DNA of 64,000 nucleotides from Mucidula mucida (GCA_015501055.1 JADNYV010000031.1:124001-188000); one strand, 5' to 3'; positions 46,982-59,092 are shown, counted from the first letter of the stretch. The notes: generated from the sequence alone by a model not told the origin. Numbers and translations are program-made.

Positions 46982-47732
46982 ATGTTCGAAGCCTTGCGGC
47001 GTAAGTTGTTCGGTCCTCGACATGAGACCTCGACTACTCAAGTACCGCCGCCACCACCACCAAGTCAACCATACCCGCCTTATCTATACCCAAATGTCGC
47101 TCTTCAGCATTCACAATTTGCGCAACCGGCAATACCACCATATACCAATGGAGTTCCTCATCCCCAGCTATATCCACCAGCTTTTCCTTTTCCTTATCCT
47201 TATGCTACTCAACACGGGGGATATGTGCCTCCAGCCTATAGCTACGGCGGTATCTATGCTGCACCGTCCGGATACCCATTACAAGCAGCTGGGAATGGTG
47301 TGTATGCGTTCTGTTTCTCTTCATCTCTTTCTCATTGTCCTTCATCTAGGTGTTGGCCCTCCGAATCCAATGTTCAATCACCCGCTGCAAATACCACCTC
47401 AGGGTACTCTTGCGCCTACTGGACAGACACCGGGAGCAGTTATGGGAGTCCCAATTCCGTTGCAGCCGTCACCAGCACCAACCAACAGTGTCAAGCCGGA
47501 AAACCCTGACGGCTCAGACGATAAAAGTTTGGTGAAGGAAGAGAAGAATACCGACGACGAGGAAGGTACAACACCCTCTATTCCTCCATTAATTCACGAC
47601 CTCATAGTCATATTTTCACAGACTACCCGCGGCGCCTAATCACTTGCAGATACCGTCGAAACAAGGTGGCACCCGAAAAGTGGAACCAAACGAAGTGGGC
47701 GTGGCATTCCAATGGAAGACCCTGTGAAGTAA
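46982..47732 (+). CDS. Proline/tyrosine-rich hypothetical protein
   Basis: Three exons (46982-47297, 47350-47565, 47650-47732) give 615 nt, 204 residues, in frame. It begins MFEALRRKLFGPRHE, then a long Pro/Tyr-rich low-complexity part (PYPPYLYPNVALQHSQ, FPFPYPYATQHGGYVPPAY). Exon 2 is Pro/Gly-rich, turning acidic (GSDDKSLVKEEKNTDDEE). Exon 3 is short and basic (RWHPKSGTKRSGRGIPMEDP). No domain is recognised. It sits between two CACTT arrays, so it may be carried by a non-autonomous transposon or simply lie between repeats. Confidence 0.5.
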
Positions 47733-47779
47733 CTGTACTGTATCTGATAGAGAGATACACACCTTCCAGATTGCCATCA

Positions 47780-47960
47780 CCCAAGTGAGATAACTCACTT
47801 ATACCTCACAAGTGACCTTACAGAGTCACTTAGACCCCCTCACAAGTGACCTTACAAGGTCACTTACAGTACCTTTAAGTCACTTAAGTGCACTTGTAAG
47901 TGTAAGTGAGACCGAGAGATTCACTTACCACCGCCAAGTGACCTAGGTCACTTGACTTGG
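47780..47960. repeat. CACTT/AAGTG motif array 2 with a 20-bp palindrome
   Basis: About fourteen CACTT or AAGTG copies occur in ~180 bp. It includes the repeated block CACAAGTGACCTTACA (twice) and a perfect 20-bp palindrome at 47935-47954 centred on CCTAGG. Confidence 0.8.
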
Positions 47961-48404
47961 CGCTAACTTCGGGGAGTCGGGTGCTTGAAGCGCGAATTGA
48001 ACACGATGAAGGCCGAGGGTGCAACAAAAATAACGAATGGTGACTAGAGAGCTTGGTAACGTCGGGTAGGCCGCATAATACATGGCGTGAAAGGAAGAAC
48101 CGTGCGCCCGCGCCGCGAACGGAGAGGAACTGAGAGAGAATTGCTGCAAGAAAATATTAGACATTGGGTACATATGTCAATCAAGCACTCACCTGTATAT
48201 TTCGGCCCCAACCTTGCTTAAGTTCAGGAGCCCTGGAAGAAATGGCTCTTCTTCAACTACCGGTCAATGGTCGGAAAGTGAGGTGGACGGTTGAGCAGAA
48301 CCATTGAATGTCTTGTATATGGCGAAGAGCGTGTCATGTCGACGGCGACGGTGACCGCCACAAGCCGACGTCGAAAGATGTAAGGGCGCAACGGCAAAGG
48401 GCTC

Positions 48405-48500
48405 GGTAAGTGGCAAGTGAGCAAGTGAGATAAGTGACCCAAGTTCACTCGCCGGCATTGGCGGGGGCAAGCGAGACCCAAAAAGTCACTTTATTCACTC
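48405..48500. repeat. CACTT/AAGTG motif array 3
   Basis: Four AAGTG copies (GTAAGTGG, CAAGTGAG twice, ATAAGTGA) followed by CCAAAAAGTCACTTTATTC. The 9-mer CCAAAAAGT here is inverted relative to ACTTTTTGG in array 1 (46252-46260). Confidence 0.6.
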
Positions 48501-49712
48501 TCCGTGGATTACGCTGAGCGTCTCGGTACACGGACATCGTACTTGAACCTCGGTCATCCATTGCGCACCTGGAAACCTCCAAAGATGGAAGCTGTTCATA
48601 AGCCGACAAGACGTCCTCCCTCCGCACAGTGCTCAATCTTGGACCCGGGGGCGTGGCGCCGGACGATTAAAAGTTCACTAAAGACAACATGTGTGAGCCT
48701 GGTCTTGATCTCGAAAACCATGCAATGTGCATCATCCTTGGCAGAAAACGATGCATAGGGTGTTGACAAAATGCATTGCGTTATGAGATCCCACGTTGAT
48801 TGTGGTCCTGCGATGGAGGCGCAGCCTGCACTGTTGACCGAGCAAAGAAGGGAGGTCGCGAAGTGCGACCTCGCCTACGATGGCGTCCAGAAGCTCCTGA
48901 AGAAAGCTTGCCGTCATTACTCGTGATAACGTGTAGATGATGAGCGTTCTGTGAATGGAGTTGCGGTCAAGAATGCCTTTTACAGCTTGCTAAACTCGAC
49001 TGAGTCGAAGGAGCTGGAGACGTTGAGCTGATTATGGACCGTGGTTGTAAACGAAGACCTTATTTGCCGACGGCCAAGTAATTTGCGGGCCATTCGTACG
49101 TTCTACACTGGCCGCCATTTGAGTTCTTTCGTCCTCGCTAATTAAAGTGTCAACGTCAGCATCGCGTGTTGCATCTAACAGTCGTTTGCGCGCCAATAAC
49201 AAGGTCTTGATTCTTGAACACTTCTTCAATACTGCCTATACTGAACTCATCCAAGTTGGGAGTCAGGAATGCCATGTCCTTTGAGTACATTGAACAAGAG
49301 ACTAAACAGCGAAAGTCATCTCGCAAACCGTCAGTTCCTATACTTAGTACTGCTGGAACTTGTGTGGCAATAGTCTATATCGTGCCACTCACACAAAAGA
49401 GCGAGATGATTGGTCTATGCATCCTTCATTCCGTAGGAGACAATGCTTCTGGATCAACTCGGTAAAACTAGGTAAAGGCATGGATTCGACAATTCTAAAA
49501 CTGAAATCATGTACTACATAGTAGCGTACTAGAAGGCAACTAACAGAATGCATAACAATGTGTAAAAGGGGGAAGGAATACGACGATGCCCAAAACAAGT
49601 GATTGGGAAGGAATATGATGTATGTGGGCAGTAGTAGTACAAATGGGCATCGAAGACTTGGGGGAGCGTAGACGAAGAAGGAAAGAAACGAACGTAATAC
49701 AAGCAAACACGC
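48501..49712. other. No supported gene
   Basis: Only short ORFs without family features (for example 48504-48758 and 49214-49465). The right end should contain the terminator of the bZIP gene. Confidence 0.4.
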
Positions 49713-51154
49713 TTACATCGGAGGAAGAGCAGCAGCCGCCAACCCATGGCTCCTCAACACCCCCGCGTAAATCTCAGCGCGCACTCGCCACTGTTCCAAC
49801 TGAACCTTCAACTCCTCGACCTTATTCTCCAGACCTTGCTGATATTCAAGCTTGCGCTTGCGACTCTTACGAGCAGCGATGGTATTCTGTCGCCGCTTAT
49901 ACTCAATCTGCTCGGCCTCGGTGGCATTGGGGCCAAGCGCCTCAGGCTCAAGCTCATCGTCATCATCATCACCGAACGCCTGAGAACGCGTACGCTTGCG
50001 AGCAAACGTCGCCGGCAGGTCCTTTCGAGAAGTGGCAGAAGGAGTGCGGTACTGCCGTGGCTGGGTCGGAGCGTCGAGAGGCACCATGGTCTCGGGACTG
50101 ATGTTCTTGCGCGTGCCAGTCGGCTTGTTACGCTGGGATGATGATGGTGCGAAGGAGTCATCAGAAGGAAGACGAGGAGATGGGTACAGCGACATCGATG
50201 GATCGATCGAGTCGAGCATTGGCGTTGTGGGAGAAAGTGTAAAGAGGGCGTCGACATTGAGCGCCACTTTGTCTGGAGCTGGAGCAGAGCTAAAGTCGAA
50301 TGCTCCAAAGTCAGTGCCACCGAAAAGGTCCATCGAATCGGAAATGAGGGGCTCCCCTACGTCCTGGAATAAAGGTGTAGTAAGGAAGTCGTCGTAGGGA
50401 GTCTCGAAGGGCGAGGTGTCGAAGCCGAGGCCGGGCGTTGTATTGCCTGTAAGGAAATCATCCCCGGCGTCACTGAAGAGCGGAGACGTATCTCCTGCGC
50501 ACAAATTAAATATCACGAAAGATTGTAGGTCAAGCGGTAATAGTCACCTATAACGCTCTCGAAGAACTCCACAGCCTCCTTCTGCTCGGGAGTGTGCTGT
50601 ACGGTGGTGTTCTGCATCTTGTCTACAGATTGGGGGGTCGAAGTGGAAGCGGATTTTGGGGAAGAGGCGGCCAACATCTTGAGATAGTTGTTCTTGATGG
50701 CGGTGAAGTCAGCGATGGGCTGCTGTGAAGTGGATGCTAGGCTGTTGCGAGGTGCTGTATTGGGCGCTTTGGGGAGAACCATTGGGATCCCATGTTGGGC
50801 GGCGAGATCTGGTACCCGTGGAGGGATGGTCGATGGTGCTTTTAACGATACATTGGTAGAGGTGGAAGTGGTCGGACCGGAAACATTAGATTGGTGGGTG
50901 GACGGAGACTGGGTCCTTATAGGTCTTGGAACATCGCGAATCGATGAATATGCTTTGAGGTCTCTGAATGGGAAAATTGCGGTGGTGGGGGTAGATTCGC
51001 AACCGAAGGTCCTAGGCAGCACAGGGTACGACCTAGAGGGGCTGTTCAACGTCGTCAGCGTCATATTCATGACTCCATCGCAGTCATGTATGTGCCATGA
51101 TTTGACGCCTCGGCTCAACGACTCATTGGTCTTTGTTCTCGCCGGTATTGGCAT
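49713..51154 (-). CDS. Gcn4/CpcA-like bZIP transcription factor
   Basis: Nuclear activator with a C-terminal leucine zipper. Two exons, 50548-51154 and 49713-50494, split by a 53-bp intron, make 462 residues from the ATG at MPIPARTKTNES. The N-terminal half is Ser/Thr/Pro-rich (activation-domain type). After the intron there are acidic-aromatic stretches (DDFLTGNTTPGLGFDTSPFE, DLFGGTDFGAFDFSS) typical of activation segments, a nuclear signal (FARKRTRS), and the basic region EYKRRQNTIAARKSRKRKLE with the NxxAARKSR signature of the Gcn4 group. The zipper is LENKVEELKVQLEQWRVRAE. The frame is open further upstream to 51340, but that part looks like a 5' leader intron; an upstream ORF lies at 51328-51420. 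General amino-acid control is inferred. Confidence 0.85.
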
Positions 51155-51327
51155 GATTGCAGAGAGCGCACAAAGCAAAGATGTAGATTCGGCAACAATG
51201 CTATGATTGCGCCACACACATAGGCCACACACAAGCAGGAGAAAGATGAATGACTCACAAAGCACTAGACCAGTGTCACTGGTTGTGGAGGAGAGGGAAC
51301 GAGTATGACCTGACTCAGCTTGCTTGG

Positions 51328-51420
51328 TTATAAGGCGCATCCGATAGATTTTAAACTCCGATTGTCGGTTCCGCGTATGTCAAACTTCAAGATATCAGTC
51401 AAATGTAACATCGTTTCCAT
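51328..51420 (-). promoter_or_regulatory. Upstream ORF in the bZIP leader
   Basis: A 30-codon ORF (METMLHLTDILKFDIRG...) with its own stop lies ~175 bp before the proposed bZIP start. GCN4-type mRNAs are translationally controlled by such uORFs. Whether it lies in the mature leader is not known. Confidence 0.35.
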
Positions 51421-53570
51421 CCCAATATCCTTCTGGAAATGCCATTCTGTCCCTCTTGGCTGTGTAAATCGCTTGTTCAACCCCTCCATGTCTTTGCGCT
51501 GCAGCGTTTCGAGTCAATCAATGTCATGGCTCGCGGTTCCGAAATCCTCTGCGGCTGACCAAATGGTTTGAGATGGCTATCACCATATGGCGCGCGCAGT
51601 GCCTTGGCTGAACTTGGCTGCATCGCACAGCCTCCATCCCGTCGCTCATGGCGCTCAGGACGGAGCTCAGCATGTGAAAGCAACAAGTCCATAGCCTTCG
51701 GAGGTGCAAGCGCCGCCATTCACGCAGGAACCAAGATTGCAATCAATGTCGAGAAGGCATCAGTACCAAAGCAGGGCGGGGAAAGGGAGTTCTTATATAT
51801 CGCGCGTCAGGAGAGGAACGAGTCATTTGAAATGACGCGATTACGCGTCAGTCCCGTGACATGACTCGATCGGATTTTTCGGACGCCACCCTGCTGCTTT
51901 GGTTCGTGAACTTGTTAATATGCGAAGCACAGCCGTCAACCTCGCTACTATCGATTCAGCCTGAAGGTGATGGCCCAACATGGTACGTCATCCTTTGCCA
52001 CCACCAAGATACATCAACGCTCAGTACGGCCGCTGGGTAGGACGCGCGCCATCCAACCTCCTTTTCACCGTCAGCCCATAACCAAATTTCACCGTGGTCG
52101 ACTATGCCCCAGGCTACTATCTCGCGCTGGCGGTCAAGCGAGACACGGCCATCTCCACTACTTGGGACATGATGAGGTCAAATCCAGCTCTTGGATGAGG
52201 AATGGTGTTTCGTCGGGATATTCATTGTCAATTGAGTAGGAGACAATGATATCACGCGCTGTGCATTGGCGGGGAGTGGGGAAGGCATGGCGGGACTTGA
52301 TGGAAGAGATGCATTCTAGTCTCGAGGCCGCCAGTATGATACTCGATGACAGTCGATCGGGTACATGGCGCAGCCATGAGTTCGGGCGTTTACCATCAAC
52401 AAGGAGATAATCATCTCTTGCCCACGCATTTAGGGAGGCCTGATGCCAAGTTCACTTCGCGAAGAGTGCAACACAATCAGCGCGAATTCATGGAAACGAG
52501 AGTCAGAGTTGGCGGGAACAAACATGTAATCGAGTTCTTCACATCCACAGCAACCTTCTTAACTAGCTCTCTTGGGTAGCTCTATAACTTTTCCGCCAAC
52601 TTGGTCTCCCAAATCATCCTTCTCCATGCGTGAACCGTGCATTTTCAACGAAAAGGCGGGCAAGAACATAACACCAAACAAGCCCAGGTCACGCTTGAGA
52701 ATCGACGTGGTACGTGAAAAGCCCCTTCAATAAGACGCGTCTAGACGCGCGTTTCGGGCGCGGCGGATGACAGCGATGCCACAGAGCATCAGGCAAAGGG
52801 CGAAAGCGTTGCGAGACTCGGAGTGTTTATTGATCGCTGGGGTAGCTGCCCGCTTCGTTGAATCGCCAACGATGAATAGCCAGACCATCTACGAAAACGA
52901 CGCACTGCGAGACGAAGTGCTTCTTCGGAGCTTCATCATGCTGGGGAGGGATTGGCGGAGTTGGCCAAGTATACCCATTCCGTAAGAAGAGAGGTTTGAG
53001 TGTGTGTAGGCAGCTGTTAGAAATGGTGGTAAAACGGCGAGTAATCACGGTCAATTATACTCCAGGCGACCGACGTTAGGGTCATGTAGCCTCTGGCGAT
53101 GGACAAGATGAAGATCAAACGATGGGTTTCCCGATATCGACATCGTCAGCAGCTAGTAACCAAGACAGCCTTGCCTGATATTGCCTGCATTCCACGAGGA
53201 CACTCTGTAGTGGGAGGCAGCGTTAAGAAGGTCGGTAATGCATACGGCATCGAGACGAACCATTCGGAAACCATGTGGTGGATGGGGCCGTGCTATGTTC
53301 CCGTCTTCTGTTCGGTTCTATACTAGTGATGGCCACACAAGAGCGAAGCGCGTAGAAATATAAATAGCAAGTGTACCATTCGGCCTAGCAAATCAATCGG
53401 AGGCAACGCGACTTCGACACGAAAACACTGAAGCGCAATGTGCGTACAGAGAATTGATTCAGAAAACAGAAGAACAATGGTCGATAGAATTTGTACAACC
53501 TTCACCCCTTCAAATTTGCGTGCCACTTTATGTACATCACGAATCCAAGTCGCAACGACTGGGAGTCAGA
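51421..53570. other. Gene-poor region, ~2.1 kb
   Basis: Short ORFs on both strands (51568-51864, 52346-52579, 52827-53054) show no family features or convincing splice joins. Confidence 0.4.
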
Positions 53571-54288
53571 CTATCGCAATTGGTCAACAAGTTGGGATTG
53601 AATAGTCTCTGTGATGTAGGCCAACCAGCTTTCTCGACGCCTGTACGCATGCTGCATGTCCTCCAGTATGGCCTTCATTTCCCGTGAGTGAGAATCTAGG
53701 ATTTCAAGCTGTGGCGAGAATTCGGCTTGAACTCTGGAAAGGCGCGCCACACGCTCAACGAGGTAAAGCGGGTACTCGGGCGCGATTTCGGGACCAGATT
53801 GGGACTTCACATGCTCCGTACGGATGAGAGAAAGATCTTCGGGTCGATAGAAATTGAAATACGGGTGGGAGTACGCCTGACTGGAAGAGGGCTAAGAAAG
53901 TCAGTATAGTACGCCACCAGAAGACAAGAAATATTTTCACTATTTCGGAAGAATAACATCTCTGGAAACCGTACTTGTGCAGCTGCCTGACGAAGGAGAG
54001 GTACATCGTACACCTGAAGTAGCAGGGTATCACGAGTCTGACAAACTGGTCGACGTTCTGAAGAGGGTGTTAGACTGTGAAGACGAATGTGGAAGCCAAG
54101 TACGTGGACGACAAAGCAATCTCCAGAGGAACCCCAAGAAACAATGTCGCAGTTCGTCGGGTCCGCCGCGATCCTACAGCACAGTTAGCGCGATAGACAA
54201 TCAAGCACCGAATAATACGTGCCGCCACAGCGTCGCTATGAAGTTGGTGATTTGCGGGGCAATAACTCGACGAGTCGTGGAGTCCATG
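53571..54288 (-). CDS. Diverged HSF-type DNA-binding protein
   Basis: Putative transcription factor with a winged-helix heat-shock-factor domain. Segments in order on the minus strand: RRVIAPQITNFIATLW (helix 1, from the ATG at 54288), AADPTNCDIVSWGSSGDCFV, VHNVDQFVRLVIP, YLSFVRQLHKYGFQR (recognition helix, HSF consensus SFVRQLNxYGF), and AYSHPYFNFYRPEDLSLIRT (wing end). A coiled coil follows (VERVARLSRVQAEF ... MKAILEDMQHAYRRRESW), ending at 53571. Three short introns are needed. The first join (near 54190-54240) is out of phase by one base with the donor I can see, so an error or an unseen splice site is possible. The usual PRxFKHNNxxSF is replaced by PCYFRCTMYLSF. Confidence 0.55.
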
Positions 54289-56083
54289 ATAGCAGGAAGA
54301 TGCAGGTCTTCTGGGATACATATATGAATCCTCCAGCGGTATACAACTGCCGCGTCGCGTCATCGATAAGGGCGGAAACCATCCCAGAGCCAGTTGTGTT
54401 CTTCTTAAGGTTCAACAGTCAGCTCTACCACGAACTGAGATCTCCCGGTTCGAAGTTACTGGACAGAGCGGTTCTCCCTCGACAGCGTGTATGTTAGAGC
54501 ACTCCAGAACATGTGTGCGAGTCACCCTCAAGGCTTAAACGGGGCGGAGGACCGTCAGGCCCCATACAGTATCTCAAGATGGTGTGAGAGAGACTGAGCA
54601 TCCCCTATGTCGGAGTCTATTTGAATTGTGCTTGGCACTCACCTTCGTCGTACAAGTTAAGTCCTTGACCTACCAGCTGTTAAACACGGAAACCCTCTGC
54701 GCAGTGTAAGAACTCACACGACGAGCATATTCGGTAGCTTGAGGCATTTGAAAAGAAGCCAGCATTGTAAAATGGTACGCCTACGTTGTTCGGTTCACGC
54801 TCGGAAGTATCCATTAGTACTCGACCAGGGGGGGCGGCGTAGCAGTGCAACTGATCGGGGACCTGAAGGACTGTATATGACGAGGCGATGATGCGGTCTT
54901 GGGAGCTGGTACAACAACTAACGGAATGACAGTTGCTTCCTACAAACAGCCACCTTGTGGACGACACTGACGGCAACTTCAAGCAGCACGCTCTCCACGA
55001 TGCCCGCATGTTGTTAATCACAACGAAACGGTCGAATCTAGAAGTGTACGTCCAGATGGCAGGAAGAAGAGTAGACTTTCGAACGCTTTCGATTACGCCA
55101 CACCCATATGTTCTCAACTCCACTGTCCAACTGCGAAAATAGTCTATCAGGAACGCTTCGTCGATTGCTCTTAGCTCTGCCGTACAGGCTCGTATTGAGG
55201 AAGTAGAGTACCAAAAAAATCACTCACCACCTGTTGGGCACGAGAAGGTTTGTGCGCTTCTCGAGCCATGTGATGCCAAAATGCTTGTCAAACATAACAG
55301 CCGAGGAGACCGCGAGACTCTATTTCGAGCCGAGAAGGGAATCGTTACGGCACATTTGGAGACAAGTCATTGTCAATCGATGTGACGGAGCATGTGGCTC
55401 TCCGGTGGCATAGCATAGAAGAAAAGGGCGTAAAACGTAGCGCAGAATGATCACTCTCATATCGGTGCAGAGAGGCGGCAATCTAGGCAATATCAGTGGT
55501 CATGCGGCGCGTCTAGAAATGGGAGACGAGCAAACTTCCTGTCCTGAACTTTGTTGTCAATAAGTATATTGAGGATCCAGTCATTAGCGTGTATGAAGAT
55601 CATCACCAGTACGGAGCACGATTAGCTCCCGATTCTGTTGTTCCAAATTTATATGAACGCCTATGAACGCTCTAGTTCAGTGGAACGGCATGAGATGACG
55701 GGCAGAGATGACCGAGGGGATAGAGGCTCATTTAAGACAGTCTAAAGGAAACTTCACACCAGTTTGGAAGTATTTGTCGCGTAGGGACCCTCGAGATATT
55801 GCTATCGTAAGGGTATAGGACCTCAGAGCATCGGATGGTGGTCGAAAACAAGACGCGTTCGATCACGTGGGAATACTGCCTCGTGGTCGATATCTTCGAC
55901 TCTCGAGTCTTCGCTGAACAAACTGTAACCTAACAGGCCTCAGCAGACCTTCTTCATTTCTTGAAATACCTTTTAGGCTCAGGGGGCAATCAAGGAGGAG
56001 AGAGATGCACGTGTTTGTGTCTGCTTGGCAGTAACATTAGGCAACGAAAACACATCCCCTTTTCGACCATTTCAGTCTGTACA
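54289..56083. other. No clearly supported gene
   Basis: A 147-residue minus-strand frame (54680-55123) and fragments around 55240-55400 are open but have odd, Cys/Ser-rich composition and no recognisable family. From about 55774 the region is the left copy of a diverged duplication. Confidence 0.35.
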
Positions 56084-56225
56084 ATGTCCATCACGGTCAT
56101 ATTGACACGCTTTGCCGCGCTATTCGCAGTCCTGTCTAGGCCTGCGCTTTGCCAGAATGCCAGTAGTCCTCAGCGAATGGGCAACTTATAGGACAATACA
56201 TTGTCTCTTCGCGGATGACCAAAGG
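55774..56225 (+). repeat. Duplicated block, left copy
   Basis: This ~450-bp block aligns collinearly with 58491-58910. Shared stretches include AAGACGCGTT, GATCACGTGG, CTGCCTCGTG and GAGAGAGATGCACG, then a diverged CTGTTTGGCAG/CTGCTTGGCAG-type segment and GCGxATGACCAA. Both copies have the same orientation, on either side of the alcohol dehydrogenase gene. Confidence 0.7.
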
Positions 56226-56602
56226 AAGCTCTCAACAATATATTTGTCTCGCAATCGACTCTCTCCAACGCTTACTTGTCGCACTACAAATCATACGACT
56301 TCTATTTGGTCTCTCAGCACGTCGCGTTTGTCAAGCAGCTACCAAACTCCCAGCACTCGTACGCTTTTATGGTAAAACTGGCGGAAGGAGTTGCACCCAG
56401 ATATACTGTGCTACGGTGCCTCGTTCCATCTTTCCGACTGGACCCAGGAGCTATCTTTCAGTCACGAACAGCATTTGCGGGAGACGCGCCAAATGACTTT
56501 TCTGGAAGCAAGCAAACGATCGCGATCGAAGTGGGGACGCTTTTAGTCAAAGGTTTCATATTTCTATCCACGTTTCGCTTTCTATCCACATTTCGCTTTT
56601 AA
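56084..56602 (+). CDS. Possible small secreted protein, uncertain
   Basis: An ATG at 56084 opens MSITVILTRFAALFAVLSRP then ALCQNASSPQRM, a good signal-peptide shape. A different frame downstream (about 56240-56600) reads LSNAYLSHYKSYDFYLVSQH, VAFVKQLPNSQHSYAFMVKL and later FRLDPGAIFQS, which looks coding. A splice joining the two near 56190-56240 is plausible but not proven. The start lies inside the duplicated block, and the second copy lacks this ATG. I recognise no family. Confidence 0.3.
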
Positions 56603-56690
56603 GTGCATTACGGAAAATCAGGAATGTTTTAACTTCAAGTATGCACAGGCAGCATCGTCCACCATTCTTTGAAGTATTCATACGTTTGCA

Positions 56691-57852
56691 TCACTGCTCG
56701 TTCGTGACAACTCCCCGGTAACGCATTCCGCCCGCCTGCAACCTTTTCACAGCATCAACAACGCCCGCCTTTGTCAACGGAAATTTTTCGATAATAGGCG
56801 TAACCTGGTGTCTTGCGGCAAATTCCAGCATGTCCTTCCTACAACAAAGTTAGTATGATGCAGTCATCGGCGTGAAATAAAATTACTGCATGCTTCTACT
56901 AGCAACAACCGTCCCAACAATAGTGTACCCTCGGAGCGTCAAATCGCTGTAAGGGAATGTCATCTTCGCTCCCAGCGCAACAGTGAGAGGTAGGATGGTG
57001 CAATTGACTGCGAGAAGCTTGAAATAGTTGTCCCAATCCGGCAAAGTGGCCGTAGTAACAATCAGCTTGTCGAGAAACTTGGGAAGCCCGAGTTTGTCGA
57101 AGTCCTCCACACCCTTCGTGGCGTAAAATTCATTGGCACCCATCGCCATTGCCTCCTGACGCTTGGAGTCTGTCCCGGAGAATACAACGATGTCGCAGCC
57201 CATCTTGGAAGCAAACTGTATGGCGAGATGTCCGAGTCCCCCAACTCCAACGATACCAATGCGATCCGTAGGCTTGACGTATTCTATGAGCGGCGTGAAA
57301 ACGGTAGCACCACCGCCTGTGGCAAACAATCAGTACATCAAGATCTAGATGAGAGACATTACACGCACACATCAGAGGCGCGGCATTTTCGTTGCTCAAG
57401 CCATCAGGGATCCTAAAGAGCCAATCCTCCTGGCGTATCGCAATCTCTCCTAGTGACCCTTGGTCGAGGTCATGCGTGACGTACTCCCGCTTGTTCGCAC
57501 AGTATTGTTCCCTCCCAGTCAAACACTGTCGACATTTGTCGCAGGATTGGTGAATGAATCCCCATCCTACCCTCTCACCAACTTTCCAATCTGTTTTGCA
57601 AGATGGCCCGACTTCCATGATGTATCCAGCACCTAAATGAAATCAAGACCTAACCGAAACGGTAGGTACGAAGGGCTTACCTTCATGTCCCAGCACACAG
57701 CCGGTGTGCAACGCGTGCAGGTCCGTACCACATAACCCACTGTGCGATATCCTCACAAGCACCTCGCCGTTACCCAGGGACTCGCGGTGGAATGTCCCCT
57801 CAAAAATATCTCCAGAGCTGGAGCCTTTGAACGTCTTTCCTGAGTAAGGCAT
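56691..57852 (-). CDS. Zinc-dependent alcohol dehydrogenase (MDR superfamily)
   Basis: Medium-chain NAD(P)-dependent alcohol dehydrogenase, cytosolic. Exon 1 starts MPYSGKTFKGSSSGDIFEG and carries the catalytic zinc site SHSGLCGTDLHALHTG with VLGHEG. The next exon has EVGPSCKTDWKVGERVGWGF and the structural zinc lobe CDKCRQCLTGREQYC (four cysteines). The third has the Rossmann motif RIGIVGVGGLGHLAIQFASK and GCDIVVFSGTDSKRQEAMAM. The fourth starts after VVASRSMQ and runs KDMLEFAARHQVTPIIE to GMRYRGVVTNEQ, stop at 56691. About 350 residues, the usual size. Complete by appearance. The position of the structural-zinc loop fits the AdhA/cinnamyl-type group; the substrate is not inferable. Confidence 0.9.
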
Positions 57853-58490
57853 GATTAAGTCGTTTGTTGAGTAGTACTACAAGAAATGTTCAGCCTTTAT
57901 ACTTTTCGAACGTCATTCGGCAGAACAAGAAGTCAGATTTTTGTAAGACCAGTGTCTCAGCCGCATCTGTATGAGGCTCAGTCAGATTTTTGTAAGCGCT
58001 GTTACTCCGCATAGGCTGTAGGCTTCGACGGCGTCAATATAGTTCATTTCAGAAGGAGCGAGCTTCTTCAAGTCGATTGACAGGCCAGGAAACTCCGTTG
58101 GATTTCGACGCATTGCGTAGCCCTCTTGCATAAGTCGCAAGACCTTTGAGGAGGCGAAGGCCTCAGCAATTGAAAGAAACTTCAAAGTAATGGAAGAGCA
58201 GAATCGAACAATCACCTAGACACGTGTGGCGCGCGAGGTTGAGTTGTCCCGACATTCCGTTCATGAGGTTCCCGGATTACTAAGGTTTCAGACCAGTCAG
58301 CATGAACTTGACGAAAAAGTGTTACTGATACTCAAGCTGTACGCGCGTAGCCTCGGACCTCCGCAACGGTCACTTCGGAGGTTCTAAGAAATCGAACACG
58401 GAAGAACGGCTACTAGTACTTAATGAGAGACGGGTACAGATGCCCGGGAAGTGAGCGACCGTCACTCAATCAGCACGGGATTTCAAGGAC

Positions 58491-58910
58491 TGGTCGCGTA
58501 GCGGCCTTCGATATGCTGGTATCGTTCAGGCCGGACGATGGTCGAACAAGACGCGTTAGATCACGTGGCCGCCTACTGCCTCGTGTCTCTGGGTAGGCTC
58601 GAGTCTTCTCCAAACAACGAGCTTCCCCAACTCTGCAAGCATCATTAGGCTCAGGAAGCAATCAGGACGAGAGAGATGCACGAAGCGCGTTTGGGTGTTT
58701 ATGCCTGTTTGACAGTAACACTACTAGGCATGTGGAACATTATCCACCCTTGTATTTGTACCATCACTGTCGAATTGACTTGGACACGCTTCGTCGCGCG
58801 CGCCTCATCTATTTTGCGTAGACCTGCGCTCTAGCACAATGTCAATAGTCTTCAGCGATCAACTTTCCTGACATTGGCACTACATCGTCTTGTCGCGAAT
58901 GACCAAGATC
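58491..58910 (+). repeat. Duplicated block, right copy
   Basis: Collinear with 55774-56225, with many substitutions and small gaps. It stops at GCGAATGACCAAG, where the left copy continues into coding-like sequence. The copy lacks the ATG found in the left one. Confidence 0.7.
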
Positions 58911-59092
58911 TTGGACGGTGAATACGCGTTGATTGCCTTGACATTCATTCGGCTTAGCTTCTGGGGGTGTTGATCTTCGCTGGCACCCCGAGGGATTGCC
59001 ATCGTTCTGTCATTGTCAACGATACTATGTTGTACTAGTAACCATCCTACTCTATAGATAGGACCCATCAGCAAGTTGCTAGGCCCGTATTT

